A DNA stretch of 64,000 nt. It comes from Rhodothermus marinus DSM 4252. GTDB taxonomy: Bacteria > Bacteroidota > Rhodothermia > Rhodothermales > Rhodothermaceae. Positions 33,907 through 42,874 of this stretch are shown here, one piece after another (positions within the stretch are counted from its first letter, which is position 1; every line of letters begins with the position of its first letter). The notes below the pieces were generated by a model. That model saw only the letters and a list, made by a program, of their open reading frames with translations. It made no database searches and was not told the origin of the DNA. Location: contig NC_013501.1 in the NCBI RefSeq assembly GCF_000024845.1, positions 438,001 to 502,000 on the forward strand, written 5' to 3'. The position numbers and the translations under genes are program-made.

Positions 33907-34950
33907 TCATTCATCCCACGAGAGTGCAGCGGCCTGCTGGTATTCGGTGACCCGCGTCTCGAAAAAGTTCTTTTCCTTGAGCAGGTCGATCGTTTCGCTC
34001 ATCCAGGGGAACGGGTTTTTCGAGCCGTAGCGGGCTTTCAGACCGATGCGCTCCAGACGTCGGTCGGCGATGTACTGGACGTACTCCCGGAACATGGGCG
34101 CCGTCAGGCCCAGCACGCCGCGCGGCAGGCAGTCGTAGGCGTAGGCCACCTCCAGCTCGACGGCCTCTTCGATGAGCTGCTGCACCTCGCGCTGAAACTC
34201 GGGCGTCCACAGTTCGGGATTTTCGGCCTTGATGCCGTTGATCAGGTCGATCCCGAAGTTCAGATGGATCGTCTCGTCGCGCAGGATGTACTGAAACTGC
34301 TCGCCGATGCCGGTCATCTTGTTCTGGCGGTGGAAGGAGAGAATCATCGCGAAGCCGCTGTAGAAGAAGATCCCCTCCATGATCACGTAGTAGCCGATCA
34401 GGTTTTTCAGAAAGGCCTGGGCGCCTTCGACGGTGGCCGTGGTGAAGTCGGGCCGCAGCACCTCGCGCGTCAGCTCCATTTCGAATTCGTCCTTGCGGGC
34501 CACGGCCGGGATTTCGCGGTACATGTTGAAGACCTCGCCCTCGTCGAGGCCCAGGCTTTCGACGATGTAGAGGAAGGCGTGCGTGTGGATGGCTTCCTCG
34601 AAGGCCTGGCGGAGCAGGTACTGGCGGCACTCCGGGTTCGTGACGTGGCGGAAGATGGCCAGCACGATGTTGTTGCCCACCAGGCTTTCGGCCGTGGCGA
34701 AAAAGCCCAGATTGCGCAGGATGACCAGCCGTTCATCGTCGGTCAGCTTATCGGAGCGCCACAGCTCAATGTCGCGGGCCATGGGGATTTCGCTGGGCAT
34801 CCAGTGGTTTTTGCAGCCGTTGAGGTAGTGCTCCCAGGCCCAGGCGTACTTGATGGGCATGAGCTGGTTGACGTCCACCTCGTGGCAGTTGATCAGGCGC
34901 TTGTCTTCGACGCGGATGCGGCGCGATCCGAAAGCGGGAAGCTCCATCAT
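33907..34950 (-). CDS. nrdB: Ribonucleotide reductase small subunit, class Ic signature
   Basis: 347 aa R2 protein holding the dinuclear metal site that starts radical chemistry in NrdA. Metal ligands by alignment to the motifs: E88 (FFATAE), E119 and H122 (EEAIHTH), E192 (MEG), E226 and H229 (RDETIH). The radical-tyrosine position is Phe126, and the first ligand is Glu, not Asp. Both changes define class Ic, and every position equals the Chlamydia trachomatis number minus one (E89, E120, H123, F127, E193, E227, H230). Chlamydial R2 uses a Mn/Fe cofactor instead of a tyrosyl radical. Gap to nrdA 44 bp; same operon. Confidence 0.95.
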   Translation of the reverse strand: MMELPAFGSRRIRVEDKRLINCHEVDVNQLMPIKYAWAWEHYLNGCKNHWMPSEIPMARDIELWRSDKLTDDERLVILRNLGFFATAESLVGNNIVLAIFRHVTNPECRQYLLRQAFEEAIHTHAFLYIVESLGLDEGEVFNMYREIPAVARKDEFEMELTREVLRPDFTTATVEGAQAFLKNLIGYYVIMEGIFFYSGFAMILSFHRQNKMTGIGEQFQYILRDETIHLNFGIDLINGIKAENPELWTPEFQREVQQLIEEAVELEVAYAYDCLPRGVLGLTAPMFREYVQYIADRRLERIGLKARYGSKNPFPWMSETIDLLKEKNFFETRVTEYQQAAALSWDE

Positions 34951-34994
34951 GGCTGTACTCGGTTTTGGTGTGGGACGGGAATGTTGAACAGAGA

Positions 34995-37775
34995 TCACTG
35001 GCAGGCTTCGCAGCTTTCGTCGTCCGGCGAGCAGGCGGGGCCGTCGCGGCGGACGACGATGTCGCTCGACGGTGAGCGGCTTTTCATCCAGCGGGGCTGG
35101 ATGCCGCGGCGATTGATGTCGAGCGTGGATTTTTCGATCTGGGTGGCGGCCAGCGCTCGCAGGTAGTAGGTGGTCTTCAGGCCGAGTTGCCAGGCGAGCT
35201 GGTACATCTCGCTGAGCTTGCGGCCGCTGGGTTCGGCCAGATACAGGTTGAGCGACTGGCTCTGGTCGATCCACTTCTGGCGCCGGGCCGCGCACTCGAT
35301 GAGCCAGCGCGGTTCGATTTCGAAGGCTGTCCGGTAGCGCGCTTTCAGCTCGGGCGGGATGCGGTCGATTTCCTGCACCGAGCCGTCGTAGTACTTCAGA
35401 TCGTCCAGCATTTCCTTATCCCAGAGGCCCCGCGCTTTGAGATCGCGCACGAGGTAGGGGTTGAGCTGGGTGAATTCGCCGGACAGGTTGCTTTTCACGT
35501 ACAGGTTCTTGTAGGTGGGTTCGATCGACGGGCTCACGCCGCAGATGTTGGCGATGGTGGCCGTGGGGGCGATGGCCAGCACGTTCGAGTTGCGCATGCC
35601 CTGGCGGCGGATTTTCTCGCGCAGCGCGTCCCAGTCGAGGCGGGCCGTGCGCGGGACGGGCACCGGCTCGCCGCGTTCGGCTTCGAGCAGGTCGAGCGTG
35701 TCGAGCGGCAGCAGGCCGCGATCCCACTTGGAGCCCTTGAACGTGGGGTAGGCGCCCCGTTCGGCCGCCAGGTCCGACGAGGCCTCGTAGGCGCAGTAGG
35801 CGATGAATTCCATGAATTCGTCGGCCAGCTCCACGGCGGCCTCGCTGGCGTAGGAGAGTCCCCGACGGTAGAGCACGTCCTGAAAGCCCATCAGGCCCAG
35901 ACCGATCGGCCGGTGGCGCAGGTTCGACGTGCGCGCTTCCGGAATCGGGTAGAAGTTGAGGTCGATCACGTTGTCGAGCATGCGCACGGCCGTGCGGATC
36001 GTGTCGCGCAGCTTTTCCCGATCCAGCTCGCCCTGCTCGTCCACGTGCGCCACCAGGTTGATCGACCCCAGGTTGCAGACGGCCACTTCCTCGGGCGAGG
36101 TGTTCAGCGTGATCTCGGTGCAGAGGTTCGAGGAGTGGACGACGCCCACGTGGTCCTGGGGCGAGCGGATGTTGCAGGGATCCTTGAAGGTGAGCCAGGG
36201 ATGGCCGGTCTCGAACAGCATCGAGAGCATTTTGCGCCAGAGCGCGACGGCCTCGATGCGGCGCCAGTTGCGGATGCGGCCGGCCTCGGCCTCGCGTTCG
36301 TAGTGCTCGTAGCGTTCGCGGAAGGCGCGGCCGTACAGGTCGTGCAGGTCGGGCACCTCGTCGGGCGAGAAGAGCGTCCAGTGTTTGCGTTCCCGCACGC
36401 GCTGCATGAACAGATCCGGGATCCAGCAGGCGGTGTTCATGTCGTGCGTGCGGCGGCGTTCGTCGCCCGTGTTGCGGCGCAGCTCCAGAAACTCTTCGAT
36501 GTCCAGGTGCCACACCTCCAGGTAGGCGCACACGGCCCCCTTGCGCTTGCCGCCCTGGTTGACGGCCACGGCCGTGTCGTTGACGATCTTGAGGAAGGGG
36601 ATGACGCCCTGGCTGCGGCCGTTGGTGCCCCGGATGTGGGCGCCCAGGGCGCGGACGGGTGTCCAGTCGTTGCCCAGTCCGCCGGCCCACTTCGAAAGCA
36701 GCGCGTTGTCGCGGATCGCCTTGAAGATGGCGCCCAGGTCGTCCTGCACCGTGGTCAGGTAGCAGGAGGAAAGCTGGGGATGGGGCGTGCCCGCGTTGAA
36801 GAGGGTGGGCGTGGAGTTCATGAAGCGGAAGCTCGAAAGCAGCTCGTAGAACTGGATGGCGCGGGCGGTGGGATCGTCTTCGGCGAGCGCCAGCCCCATG
36901 GCCACGCGCATCCAGAGGTACTGAGGCAGCTCGAAGCGGCGACCTTCGGGCTCGTGCAGCAGGTAGCGGTCGTAGAGCGTCTGCAACCCGAGGAAGGTGA
37001 ACCGGCGATCGCGTTCGGGATGCAGCGCGGCAGCCAGGCGGTCGATGTCGAACGTCCGGAGCAGGCGCTCGTCGAGGCGGCCCAGGCGGACGCCGTGCTC
37101 CAGGTATGCCCGGAAACCGGCGCGGCAGGCTTCGGCCTGCTCGGAGGGAGGTATCGGGCGGCCGAAGACTTCGCGGTAGAGGGCGTCCAGCAGCAGCCGG
37201 GCGGCCACGTACGTGTAGTCGGGCTCGCGTTCGATGTGCGTGCGGGCCGCCAGAATCAGCGCTCGGTCCAGTTCGTCTTCGGGAATGCCCGGATAGACCG
37301 TGCGGAGCAGCTCTTCCCGGACCAGCTCGGGATCGACGTCGTCCAGTCCGTCGCAGGCCGCTTCGATGCGGGCACGCAGCGCCTCGTGCGGGAACGGCGC
37401 CTCGGTGCCGTCGGCGCGGCGGTAGGTGAGCTGCTGACGGCGGCGCGCTTCGGCGCGGGCCTCGCGGTAGAGGATGTAGCGACGGGCGACGGCGTAGCGC
37501 CCGGCCCGCATGAGCGTGCGCTCCACTTCGTCCTGAATTTCTTCGACGGACACCTCGGCGCGGTCCCGGCACCAGCGCACGACGGCACCGGTGAGGGCCT
37601 CGATCTCTTCGGACAGCTCGGCCGAAAGAGGCGCGTCGGCAGGTAGTTCGAGCGTGGCGCGGAAGGCTTTTTCGAGGGCGCGCCGGATGCGTTCGGCGTC
37701 GAACGACACGCGTCGGCCGTCCCGCTTGACGACGGTGGGCAGCGTGTCGGTGACGAGGGTATGCAGGGTGGCCAT
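34995..37775 (-). CDS. nrdA: Ribonucleotide reductase large subunit
   Basis: 926 aa class I R1, reducing ribonucleoside diphosphates. Two N-terminal ATP-cone-like regions (about 14-105, [16 protein letters not shown], and about 116-205, [16 protein letters not shown]) for allosteric control. Active site: C338 (SSCYL) and C567 (VCNLGSIN) redox pair, thiyl Cys C552 with N550 and E554 (NLCTE), radical-path Y870/Y871 (TYYLRAL). The C-terminal shuttle pair is CEAC (922-925). The start at 37775 is the ATG before the first cone. Upstream are about 330 nt with a cobalamin-riboswitch-like aptamer and a promoter. Partner nrdB follows. Confidence 0.95.
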   Translation of the reverse strand: MATLHTLVTDTLPTVVKRDGRRVSFDAERIRRALEKAFRATLELPADAPLSAELSEEIEALTGAVVRWCRDRAEVSVEEIQDEVERTLMRAGRYAVARRYILYREARAEARRRQQLTYRRADGTEAPFPHEALRARIEAACDGLDDVDPELVREELLRTVYPGIPEDELDRALILAARTHIEREPDYTYVAARLLLDALYREVFGRPIPPSEQAEACRAGFRAYLEHGVRLGRLDERLLRTFDIDRLAAALHPERDRRFTFLGLQTLYDRYLLHEPEGRRFELPQYLWMRVAMGLALAEDDPTARAIQFYELLSSFRFMNSTPTLFNAGTPHPQLSSCYLTTVQDDLGAIFKAIRDNALLSKWAGGLGNDWTPVRALGAHIRGTNGRSQGVIPFLKIVNDTAVAVNQGGKRKGAVCAYLEVWHLDIEEFLELRRNTGDERRRTHDMNTACWIPDLFMQRVRERKHWTLFSPDEVPDLHDLYGRAFRERYEHYEREAEAGRIRNWRRIEAVALWRKMLSMLFETGHPWLTFKDPCNIRSPQDHVGVVHSSNLCTEITLNTSPEEVAVCNLGSINLVAHVDEQGELDREKLRDTIRTAVRMLDNVIDLNFYPIPEARTSNLRHRPIGLGLMGFQDVLYRRGLSYASEAAVELADEFMEFIAYCAYEASSDLAAERGAYPTFKGSKWDRGLLPLDTLDLLEAERGEPVPVPRTARLDWDALREKIRRQGMRNSNVLAIAPTATIANICGVSPSIEPTYKNLYVKSNLSGEFTQLNPYLVRDLKARGLWDKEMLDDLKYYDGSVQEIDRIPPELKARYRTAFEIEPRWLIECAARRQKWIDQSQSLNLYLAEPSGRKLSEMYQLAWQLGLKTTYYLRALAATQIEKSTLDINRRGIQPRWMKSRSPSSDIVVRRDGPACSPDDESCEACQ

Positions 37776-37922
37776 GGCGGTACCTCGGGTTGGTGAAACG
37801 TTCAGGATCGAGGTCCCCCGCGGCCAGAAGGTGGAGAAGGGCAGCAGCAGCCGATGCGAACGGCGACGGTGGGTCGCCCGAGCGGCAGAGCCAGAACGCA
37901 GCAGCCACTTGCAGCCGATCAC

Positions 37923-37971
37923 CACCCTGTGACGCGCAGGGTGTGCCGGATCGCCCGCAGTGGGCGCCGGC
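37923..37971 (-). promoter_or_regulatory. Hairpins between riboswitch and nrdA
   Basis: Two perfect hairpins follow the aptamer on the minus strand: GCCGG/CCGGC enclosing GCCC/GGGC (37945-37971), and CACCCTG/CAGGGTG (37923-37943). Neither is followed by a T-run, so switching would have to act through Rho, translation or refolding, not a classic intrinsic terminator. They could be the expression platform. Confidence 0.45.
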
Positions 37972-37979
37972 CGTGATCG

Positions 37980-38110
37980 CACTTCCGGGCGGGCATTCGG
38001 GCTTTTACCGTTGCGCGACAGCGCCGGAATTCCACCGGCTTCCCCCGTGACGCCGGCACCGCCTCGGGCGGTACCGGCCGCCGTGCCACGACAGCACGAC
38101 CCCGGAAGTG
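37980..38110 (-). promoter_or_regulatory. Cobalamin-riboswitch-like leader of nrdA
   Basis: Read on the minus strand: a 10-bp perfect closing helix CACTTCCGGG/CCCGGAAGTG (38101-38110 with 37980-37989). Inside, hairpin GGTACCGCC/GGCGGTGCC (38055-38075), then the conserved core GGGAAGCCGGTGGAATTCCG followed by GCGCTGTCGCGCAACGGTA, and near the 3' end AGCCCGAATGCCCGCC, which lines up with the B12 box AGYCAGGAGACCTGCC. The GCCGGTG..TCCGGC hairpin and the C-G-CAACGGT-type segment are hallmarks of AdoCbl aptamers. The length (131 nt) is compact. About 205 nt separate it from the nrdA start. Cobalamin would turn the B12-independent operon off. Confidence 0.8.
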
Positions 38111-38127
38111 GCAGGGCCTTGTGGCGG

Positions 38128-38158
38128 CAAGTATAGCATGCCCGCCGAGCGACGGCAA
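38128..38158 (-). promoter_or_regulatory. Promoter of the nrdA operon (Bacteroidota type)
   Basis: On the minus strand TTG (38156-38158), a 20-nt spacer, then TATACTTG (38128-38135), one mismatch from the Bacteroidota -7 element TAnnTTTG. Transcription would begin near 38120, just ahead of the closing helix of the aptamer (38110). Confidence 0.65.
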
Positions 38159-38472
38159 GGGGTGTGGAAAAAATCTGAATTCAATGTCCGTTATTCGTCA
38201 CACCTTCCTGGTTCTGACAGGAGCTTGTGGAAAAGTGTCGTCCGATCTGTTTCCGTTATCCCGCAAACCCGGATCAACGATGGCGTCGAAATAGCCGTTA
38301 TTGAAGAAGGTCGCTGTCGGGTGTGTAGGAGTTTCCCCGACATCCCTGTCAGAGATTGCCCGGCATCGGATTGCAGGCAGTACCTACGTAACCGATCAAG
38401 CTTTGCTTTCGGCGCGAGAACCCATCTGTTCGTTGTTTGAACGCGCAACGTGAAGCCATCAGGGGGGCGATC
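38159..38472. other. Divergent intergenic region, no gene seen
   Basis: Gap between the nrdA promoter and the first YceI gene. No open frame on either strand looks like a protein, and no RNA gene or repeat is seen. AGGGGGG at 38460-38466 is the ribosome site of the following gene. Confidence 0.6.
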
Positions 38473-39069
38473 ATGAACAGAATACTTCGGACGACCTGGA
38501 TTCTGGCCCTGGGGCTGCTGCTCCCGCTTGGAGGGCGGGCGCAGCCGGTAGTGCTGACCTTCGAGACGGAGGGGAGCACGTTTCGCGTGACGGGCACCTC
38601 GACGCTGCACGACTGGGAATGCGCGGTGACGGACTGGCGGGGCCGGATCGAGCTGGGGCAGGCTGGTGAGCTGGCCTCGCTGCAGGCGACGGAGGTGGTG
38701 GTGCCCGTGGCGGCCATTTCGTGCAAGAACGGCACGATGGATCGCAAAATGCGGGAGGCGCTGAAGGCGGAAGACCATCCGGAGATTCGCTTTGTGCTGA
38801 CGCGGGTCGATTCGGTGGCGGCCGTAGCGGAGGGCTATCGGCTCCAGGTGCAGGGACGGCTGACGATCGCCGGTGCGGAGCAGCCGGTGCAGATGCAGGT
38901 GCTGGCCCGCCCGGAAGACGGCGGCTGGCGCTTTCAGGGGGAGCAGCCCCTTTCGATGAAGGTCTTCGGGATCAAGCCGCCGACGGCCATGCTGGGCACG
39001 CTTCGGACGGGCGACGAGGTGGTCGTGCACTTCGACGTGGTGGCGCGCCCGACTTCCGGCAACCCGTAA
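38473..39069 (+). CDS. YceI-family exported protein (first)
   Basis: 198 aa with a signal peptide (about 1-23, ending GGRAQ). YceI/lipocalin-like barrel: STFRVTGTSTLHDWECAVTDWRGRIEL, VPVAAISCKNGTMDRKMREALKAEDHPEIRFVLTRV, LQVQGRLTIAGAEQPVQM and IKPPTAMLGTLRTGDEVVVHFDVV. The family binds polyisoprenoids in a hydrophobic pocket. A strong ribosome site (AGGGGGG) precedes ATG 38473. Followed 13 bp later by a second YceI gene, then a porin. Confidence 0.9.
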   Translation: MNRILRTTWILALGLLLPLGGRAQPVVLTFETEGSTFRVTGTSTLHDWECAVTDWRGRIELGQAGELASLQATEVVVPVAAISCKNGTMDRKMREALKAEDHPEIRFVLTRVDSVAAVAEGYRLQVQGRLTIAGAEQPVQMQVLARPEDGGWRFQGEQPLSMKVFGIKPPTAMLGTLRTGDEVVVHFDVVARPTSGNP

Positions 39070-39082
39070 ATCGCGAAGCGCC

Positions 39083-39691
39083 ATGCGTGTGATCGGTCTG
39101 TTGAGCGCGGTGTTGTTCCTGCTGGGCTTCCGGGGAACGCCCTGCTACGTGCCCGATCCGGTGGCAAGCCGGGTCTGGATCGAGGGACGCTCGACGGTCA
39201 ACCGCTTTACCTGCACGGCCGCGCAGGTGGAGGGGGTCGGCGAGGTCGAAGCAGGGCGGGCGGTGCAGGCGCGGCTCGTGGTGCCGGTTCGGGCTTTCGA
39301 CTGCGGCAAGCAGGCCATGAACCGGGACCTGCAGGAGGCGCTCCAGGCCGATCGCTTTCCGGAGATCCGCTTCAAACTGAGCGAGGTGGCCGTGCTGGAG
39401 GCGCCCGCGGCCGACTCGGCCCGGCTCGAAGTGGTCGGGGCGCTGACGATCGCCGGCACGACGCGCACCGTGCGCTTCGAAGCGGCGGGGCAGCTGCTGG
39501 CATCCGGGCGTGCCCGGCTGGTCGGCTCGCTTCCGCTGAAACTGACCGACTTCAACGTGAAGCCGCCCACCGCGCTGCTGGGATTGATCCGGGTGCACGA
39601 TCAGATCACGGTACACTTCGACCTGGTCGTGCAGCCCGTGGCGTGGCGGCCGTGCGCGGTAGCCGCGGCGGATTCCCTGAACCAACCCTGA
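39083..39691 (+). CDS. YceI-family exported protein (second)
   Basis: 202 aa YceI protein, signal peptide about 1-20. SRVWIEGRSTVNRFTCTAAQVEG, VPVRAFDCGKQAMNRDLQEALQADRFPEIRFKL, LTIAGTTRTVRFEA and VKPPTALLGLIRVHDQITVHFDLVV parallel the first protein segment by segment, so the pair is a tandem duplication that diverged. Probably periplasmic. It is followed 24 bp later by the porin gene. Confidence 0.88.
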   Translation: MRVIGLLSAVLFLLGFRGTPCYVPDPVASRVWIEGRSTVNRFTCTAAQVEGVGEVEAGRAVQARLVVPVRAFDCGKQAMNRDLQEALQADRFPEIRFKLSEVAVLEAPAADSARLEVVGALTIAGTTRTVRFEAAGQLLASGRARLVGSLPLKLTDFNVKPPTALLGLIRVHDQITVHFDLVVQPVAWRPCAVAAADSLNQP

Positions 39692-39715
39692 ACAACCAAC
39701 CAGGAGGAAACAGCC

Positions 39716-40996
39716 ATGCGTACACGGTTAACCGGTGGCATCCTGGCGCTGATCGCGCTGCTGTTGTGGACCCTGCCGGCCGCAGGCCAGGATAAAGACC
39801 AGCCGAAAAACGAAGGGCCGGTGGTACACGGCTTCATCCGGCCCGACTGGGTCATCCAGAACGTGGACGACCCGTTCCGGGATGACCTGCGGATCTATCA
39901 CTTTCTGAGCCGGACCCGCGTCTTCCTGAAGGGGACTTACGAGGGCGTGCGGTATCGGGTCGAGCTGGGGCTCTCGGGTCCGGAGGCCGAAATCCCGGTC
40001 TCGCGTTCGGGCTTCTGGGGCATGCCGCAGATCCTGCAGGACTTCTATGCGGATGTGCCCTTCCCGGGCGTCGAGAACGTCTATGTCCGGCTGGGCCAGT
40101 TCAAGGTGCCGGCCGGGGCCGAAGGGCTGACCTACTCGGCCGACATGCCCTTCGTGGAACGCTCGATCGCGCAGAAGTTCGTGGGGCTGCTGCGGGACTA
40201 CGGCGCGGCGCTGCACGCCTATCCGAGCGAGAACGTCTCGCTGGCGCTGGCCGTGCAGACCGGTCTGGGTCGGAGCATCCCGAACCGGTATCTGCCCGAG
40301 GTGTTCGGCTTTCCGTTCGTGACGGCGCGCGTGCAGTTCGGTCCGAACCAGGGGCATGACCTCTTCCGGCTCAAGCCGATGCCCTCCGGCGACGAACTGG
40401 AGGTGCGCCTGGGCGCCAACATTACCTATTACAAAGACGTGCTTGCCGGGCACTCGACGGCACTGCGCGTCTGGAACAAGGAAAAGCCCATCCTGCTGCA
40501 GAGCGGATGGAACACCTACATCGACCAGCGTGAGGCCGGTCATCTGAAGGCCGGGGAGCTGCTCATCGGTGGCGGCGACATCGCGCTGGGCTATCCGACC
40601 GCGCAGGGAGCGCTCTGGCTGGAGGGCCAGGTCACCTACGGGCAGTACAAGAACGACTTCGGCGATGTGGCCGTGACGGCCGTCCGCGCGCAGGCCACCT
40701 ACAGCCTGGAGGCCGTCGCCTTCGGTCTGCGCTACGCGCTGGTGCAGCTCGACGATCTGGGTGGCGCGGCCGTGGGCGACGATCCGATCCACGAAGTGAC
40801 GCCCATGCTGACCTACCGGCTGCAGAAGAACGTTAAGATCATCCTGGACGGTAGCATTCTGCTGGATGTGCCGGTGGCCGTGGAAGACGGCGTGGGTGTC
40901 TATGTGCTGACGGATCACCCCGAAGAAATCGGGATGGAGACGATCGAGCGGCAGAACGTGATCAACCTGCGGGCGGCCGTGCAGATCAACTTCTGA
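39716..40996 (+). CDS. Outer-membrane porin-like beta-barrel
   Basis: 426 aa, signal peptide about 1-24 (PAAGQ). Alternating hydrophobic/polar strands with aromatic girdles and a terminal NLRAAVQINF ending in Phe, as in outer-membrane barrels. RVELGLSGPEAE, RLGQFKVPAGAEGLTYSADMPFVERS and YGAALHAYP resemble phosphate-selective porins O/P. AGGAGG precedes ATG 39716. Third gene of the YceI-YceI-porin operon, closed by a terminator. Confidence 0.85.
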   Translation: MRTRLTGGILALIALLLWTLPAAGQDKDQPKNEGPVVHGFIRPDWVIQNVDDPFRDDLRIYHFLSRTRVFLKGTYEGVRYRVELGLSGPEAEIPVSRSGFWGMPQILQDFYADVPFPGVENVYVRLGQFKVPAGAEGLTYSADMPFVERSIAQKFVGLLRDYGAALHAYPSENVSLALAVQTGLGRSIPNRYLPEVFGFPFVTARVQFGPNQGHDLFRLKPMPSGDELEVRLGANITYYKDVLAGHSTALRVWNKEKPILLQSGWNTYIDQREAGHLKAGELLIGGGDIALGYPTAQGALWLEGQVTYGQYKNDFGDVAVTAVRAQATYSLEAVAFGLRYALVQLDDLGGAAVGDDPIHEVTPMLTYRLQKNVKIILDGSILLDVPVAVEDGVGVYVLTDHPEEIGMETIERQNVINLRAAVQINF

Positions 40997-41024
40997 CCTG
41001 ACTGGCCGCGGAGGGCGGCGTGCG

Positions 41025-41060
41025 GGGCCCCGGCATCCAATGCCGGGGCCCTGTTGTTTT
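41025..41060 (+). terminator. Terminator of the YceI-porin operon
   Basis: Perfect 12-bp stem GGGCCCCGGCAT/ATGCCGGGGCCC (41025-41036 with 41040-41051, loop CCA) followed by TGTTGTTTT. Confidence 0.85.
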
Positions 41061-41068
41061 GCAGCCAC

Positions 41069-41104
41069 AAAAAACCCCGGCGATCACGGGGGAAATCGCC
41101 GGGG
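41069..41104 (-). terminator. Terminator of porQ
   Basis: On the minus strand CCCCGGCGAT pairs with ATCGCCGGGG (41095-41104 with 41075-41084), followed by T6 (41069-41074). It lies about 150 bp after the porQ stop, back to back with the plus-strand terminator. Confidence 0.85.
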
Positions 41105-41255
41105 AAGGAGCACGTCCCGGGGGGTGAGGCGCGCCTTCCACGATACGGAGGCGCCGGGTATTCGTCAAGATGAAAGGCAAATTGGCGCCATCAAAACGCG
41201 TCGTTTCCGCCGATTTGTGCCGCGGCAGAAGCGCAATGCTCCGGGAAGGTCTGGA

Positions 41256-42221
41256 TTATAGCCGCGTCTGGACGGTCAGATGATGGAGCGTGCCCAGCGA
41301 GGACCAGGAGCTGAAGGCATAGTCGAAGTACAGCCCGGCAAGGCGTAGTCCGAAGCCCGCGTTGAAGCCGGCCAGGTCCAGCCGGGGACGGATTTTGAGC
41401 ATTTCGTGGCGGCGATAGCTGTAGCCGAAGCGCAGTTGAAAGGAACGACCGGCGCCCAGTTCGGCCCCGAAGTTCAGGTGATAGAACAGACGCCCGAGCC
41501 AGGTCTGATTTTCCGGGCTTTGCCAGAAATGGGGCAGGTCGTAGGCGGTCAGGGTCAGCTGCAGGGGGAGATAGCGCAGGCGCTTGCGCAGGCCCAGGCG
41601 CACGTCGAAGGGCAGGCGGTCGGGGGTGGTTCCCAGCGTCTGGAGCGTGACGCCCAGGTGGTGCAGGCTGGCGCCGATCGTCAGCAGGTGCTCGGGCAGC
41701 TCGTAGCGGACGCCGGCGTCCAGCGCCAGGGCCGTCGCCCGCCGGTCGGCCAGCGTCGTGTGGATCAGGTGCAGGCTGGCGCCGTAGTGCAGCGATGGAC
41801 CGGCAGCACGTCCAAGGCCCGCCGTCAGCGCCAGGTCGATGGGCCGGAAGGTGCCGTTGCGGTTGCCTTCCAGGTCGGCCTCGTCGATGGCACCCCAGTC
41901 CAGAAAGCGCAGGGCCAGGCCGAGCGTCCCGAGCCCGCGTCGGTGCCAGCCGTAGGCGATCGTACCGGCGCGGATGTCGCCCACGTGGTTCAGGTAGCTC
42001 ACCTGCAATTGGCGGTGCTGCGCGGGCTGGAGCAGGGCCGGATTCAGCAGAAACAGCGTCACGTCGTCGTCGGCGACGGTGGCCGGTGTCTCGCCCAGCG
42101 CGGTCACGCGAGCCGAGGGCGACAGGCGCAGGAAGGCAAAGCCGCCCAGCGGGGCCTCCTGCGCTCGAACCAGGGGGACCAGGCACAACCAGAGCACCGG
42201 CAGGAATCGCCAGGTTTTCAT
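41256..42221 (-). CDS. porQ: PorQ-like outer-membrane protein (type IX secretion)
   Basis: 321 aa with signal peptide (about 1-20, LVRAQ). GGFAFLRLSPSARVTALGETPATVADDDVTLFLLNPALLQ is the N-terminal PorQ/PorV-type FadL-like barrel signature, and beta-strands follow through to LHHLTVQTRL. PorQ is a non-essential component of the type IX secretion machinery of Bacteroidota and relatives. ATG 42221 is chosen over an in-frame ATG at 42329 because the signal peptide starts there. A minus-strand terminator follows. Confidence 0.8.
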   Translation of the reverse strand: MKTWRFLPVLWLCLVPLVRAQEAPLGGFAFLRLSPSARVTALGETPATVADDDVTLFLLNPALLQPAQHRQLQVSYLNHVGDIRAGTIAYGWHRRGLGTLGLALRFLDWGAIDEADLEGNRNGTFRPIDLALTAGLGRAAGPSLHYGASLHLIHTTLADRRATALALDAGVRYELPEHLLTIGASLHHLGVTLQTLGTTPDRLPFDVRLGLRKRLRYLPLQLTLTAYDLPHFWQSPENQTWLGRLFYHLNFGAELGAGRSFQLRFGYSYRRHEMLKIRPRLDLAGFNAGFGLRLAGLYFDYAFSSWSSLGTLHHLTVQTRL

Positions 42222-42475
42222 CAGCGCTGCTTGCCTGCTTGTCGGAACGTCGCGTTGGTAGCAGTCGGGTCGAATCCCTGCCGGGCTGGTGAGATCGGTG
42301 ATTCTCTTCCAATATAGCACAGCCCGCACTTAAAAGCGAGTCCCGGCGGATGTATCCAGAAGCGCCATCAGAAATGCGCCAGAGATGCCATGGCCGATGC
42401 GGAGAAGCTGCTACGGTCTGTGCCGTGGGGTTCCTAACCTGTTGCAAGAACTTGTTGCACCAGATACGGTCGCGC

Positions 42476-42754
42476 ATGCGTCGGTGGCAGGTCGTTGGAT
42501 TGCTGCTCGGGCTGCATCTCGGATTCGTTACCGGGATGGTAGCGCTTTTGAGCCGTCTGCTGGGTACCGGTCTGCCATCGGCCGAAAGTCTGCTGGTAGC
42601 CGTCTGGACGCTTCCCCTCTCTGTATTTGTCGCCTGGTTCATTGGGGGTGATCTGCTGCAGCTCATCCGGCGGCGACCGCTCCTGCGTCCCGCCCTGGCT
42701 CAACTGCTGCTTCTGGCCTTGCTGTTGCTGGTGTGGGCGGTCGTGCCCACCTGA
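42476..42754 (+). CDS. Small hydrophobic membrane protein
   Basis: 92 aa, three hydrophobic segments (about 6-25, 35-55, 70-88) with Arg-rich connections (RRRP). No family recognised. It lies between porQ (divergent) and the xylulokinase operon; ATG 42476 is the start just ahead of the first helix. Confidence 0.5.
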   Translation: MRRWQVVGLLLGLHLGFVTGMVALLSRLLGTGLPSAESLLVAVWTLPLSVFVAWFIGGDLLQLIRRRPLLRPALAQLLLLALLLLVWAVVPT

Positions 42755-42763
42755 GCGGTATGT

Positions 42764-42796
42764 GAAAAGTGAATCGCTTCTTTTATTTCACTTTTC
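42764..42796. promoter_or_regulatory. Inverted repeat upstream of the xyl operon, possible operator
   Basis: GAAAAGTGAA (42764-42773) and TTCACTTTTC (42787-42796) are perfect 10-bp inverted repeats 13 bp apart, 78 bp before xylB. Symmetry and position fit a dimeric repressor or activator site for sugar regulation. As RNA it could also form a hairpin. No regulator gene is next to it. Confidence 0.45.
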
Positions 42797-42874
42797 GTGC
42801 GCCTTGCTATTGAATTCCAGGGCCGGATCTTGTATTCTTACAGGCGAAAAAAGCGGGACACGATCCGGTTCATC

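Noticed and set aside
35187-37646. 819-codon plus-strand frame
   Set aside because: Antisense to nrdA; low-complexity and no family motifs.
42262-42290. tRNA-like GGTCGAATCCCTGCC segment
   Set aside because: Resembles a T-loop, but no matching acceptor or anticodon arm is found, and it lies in the porQ leader region.
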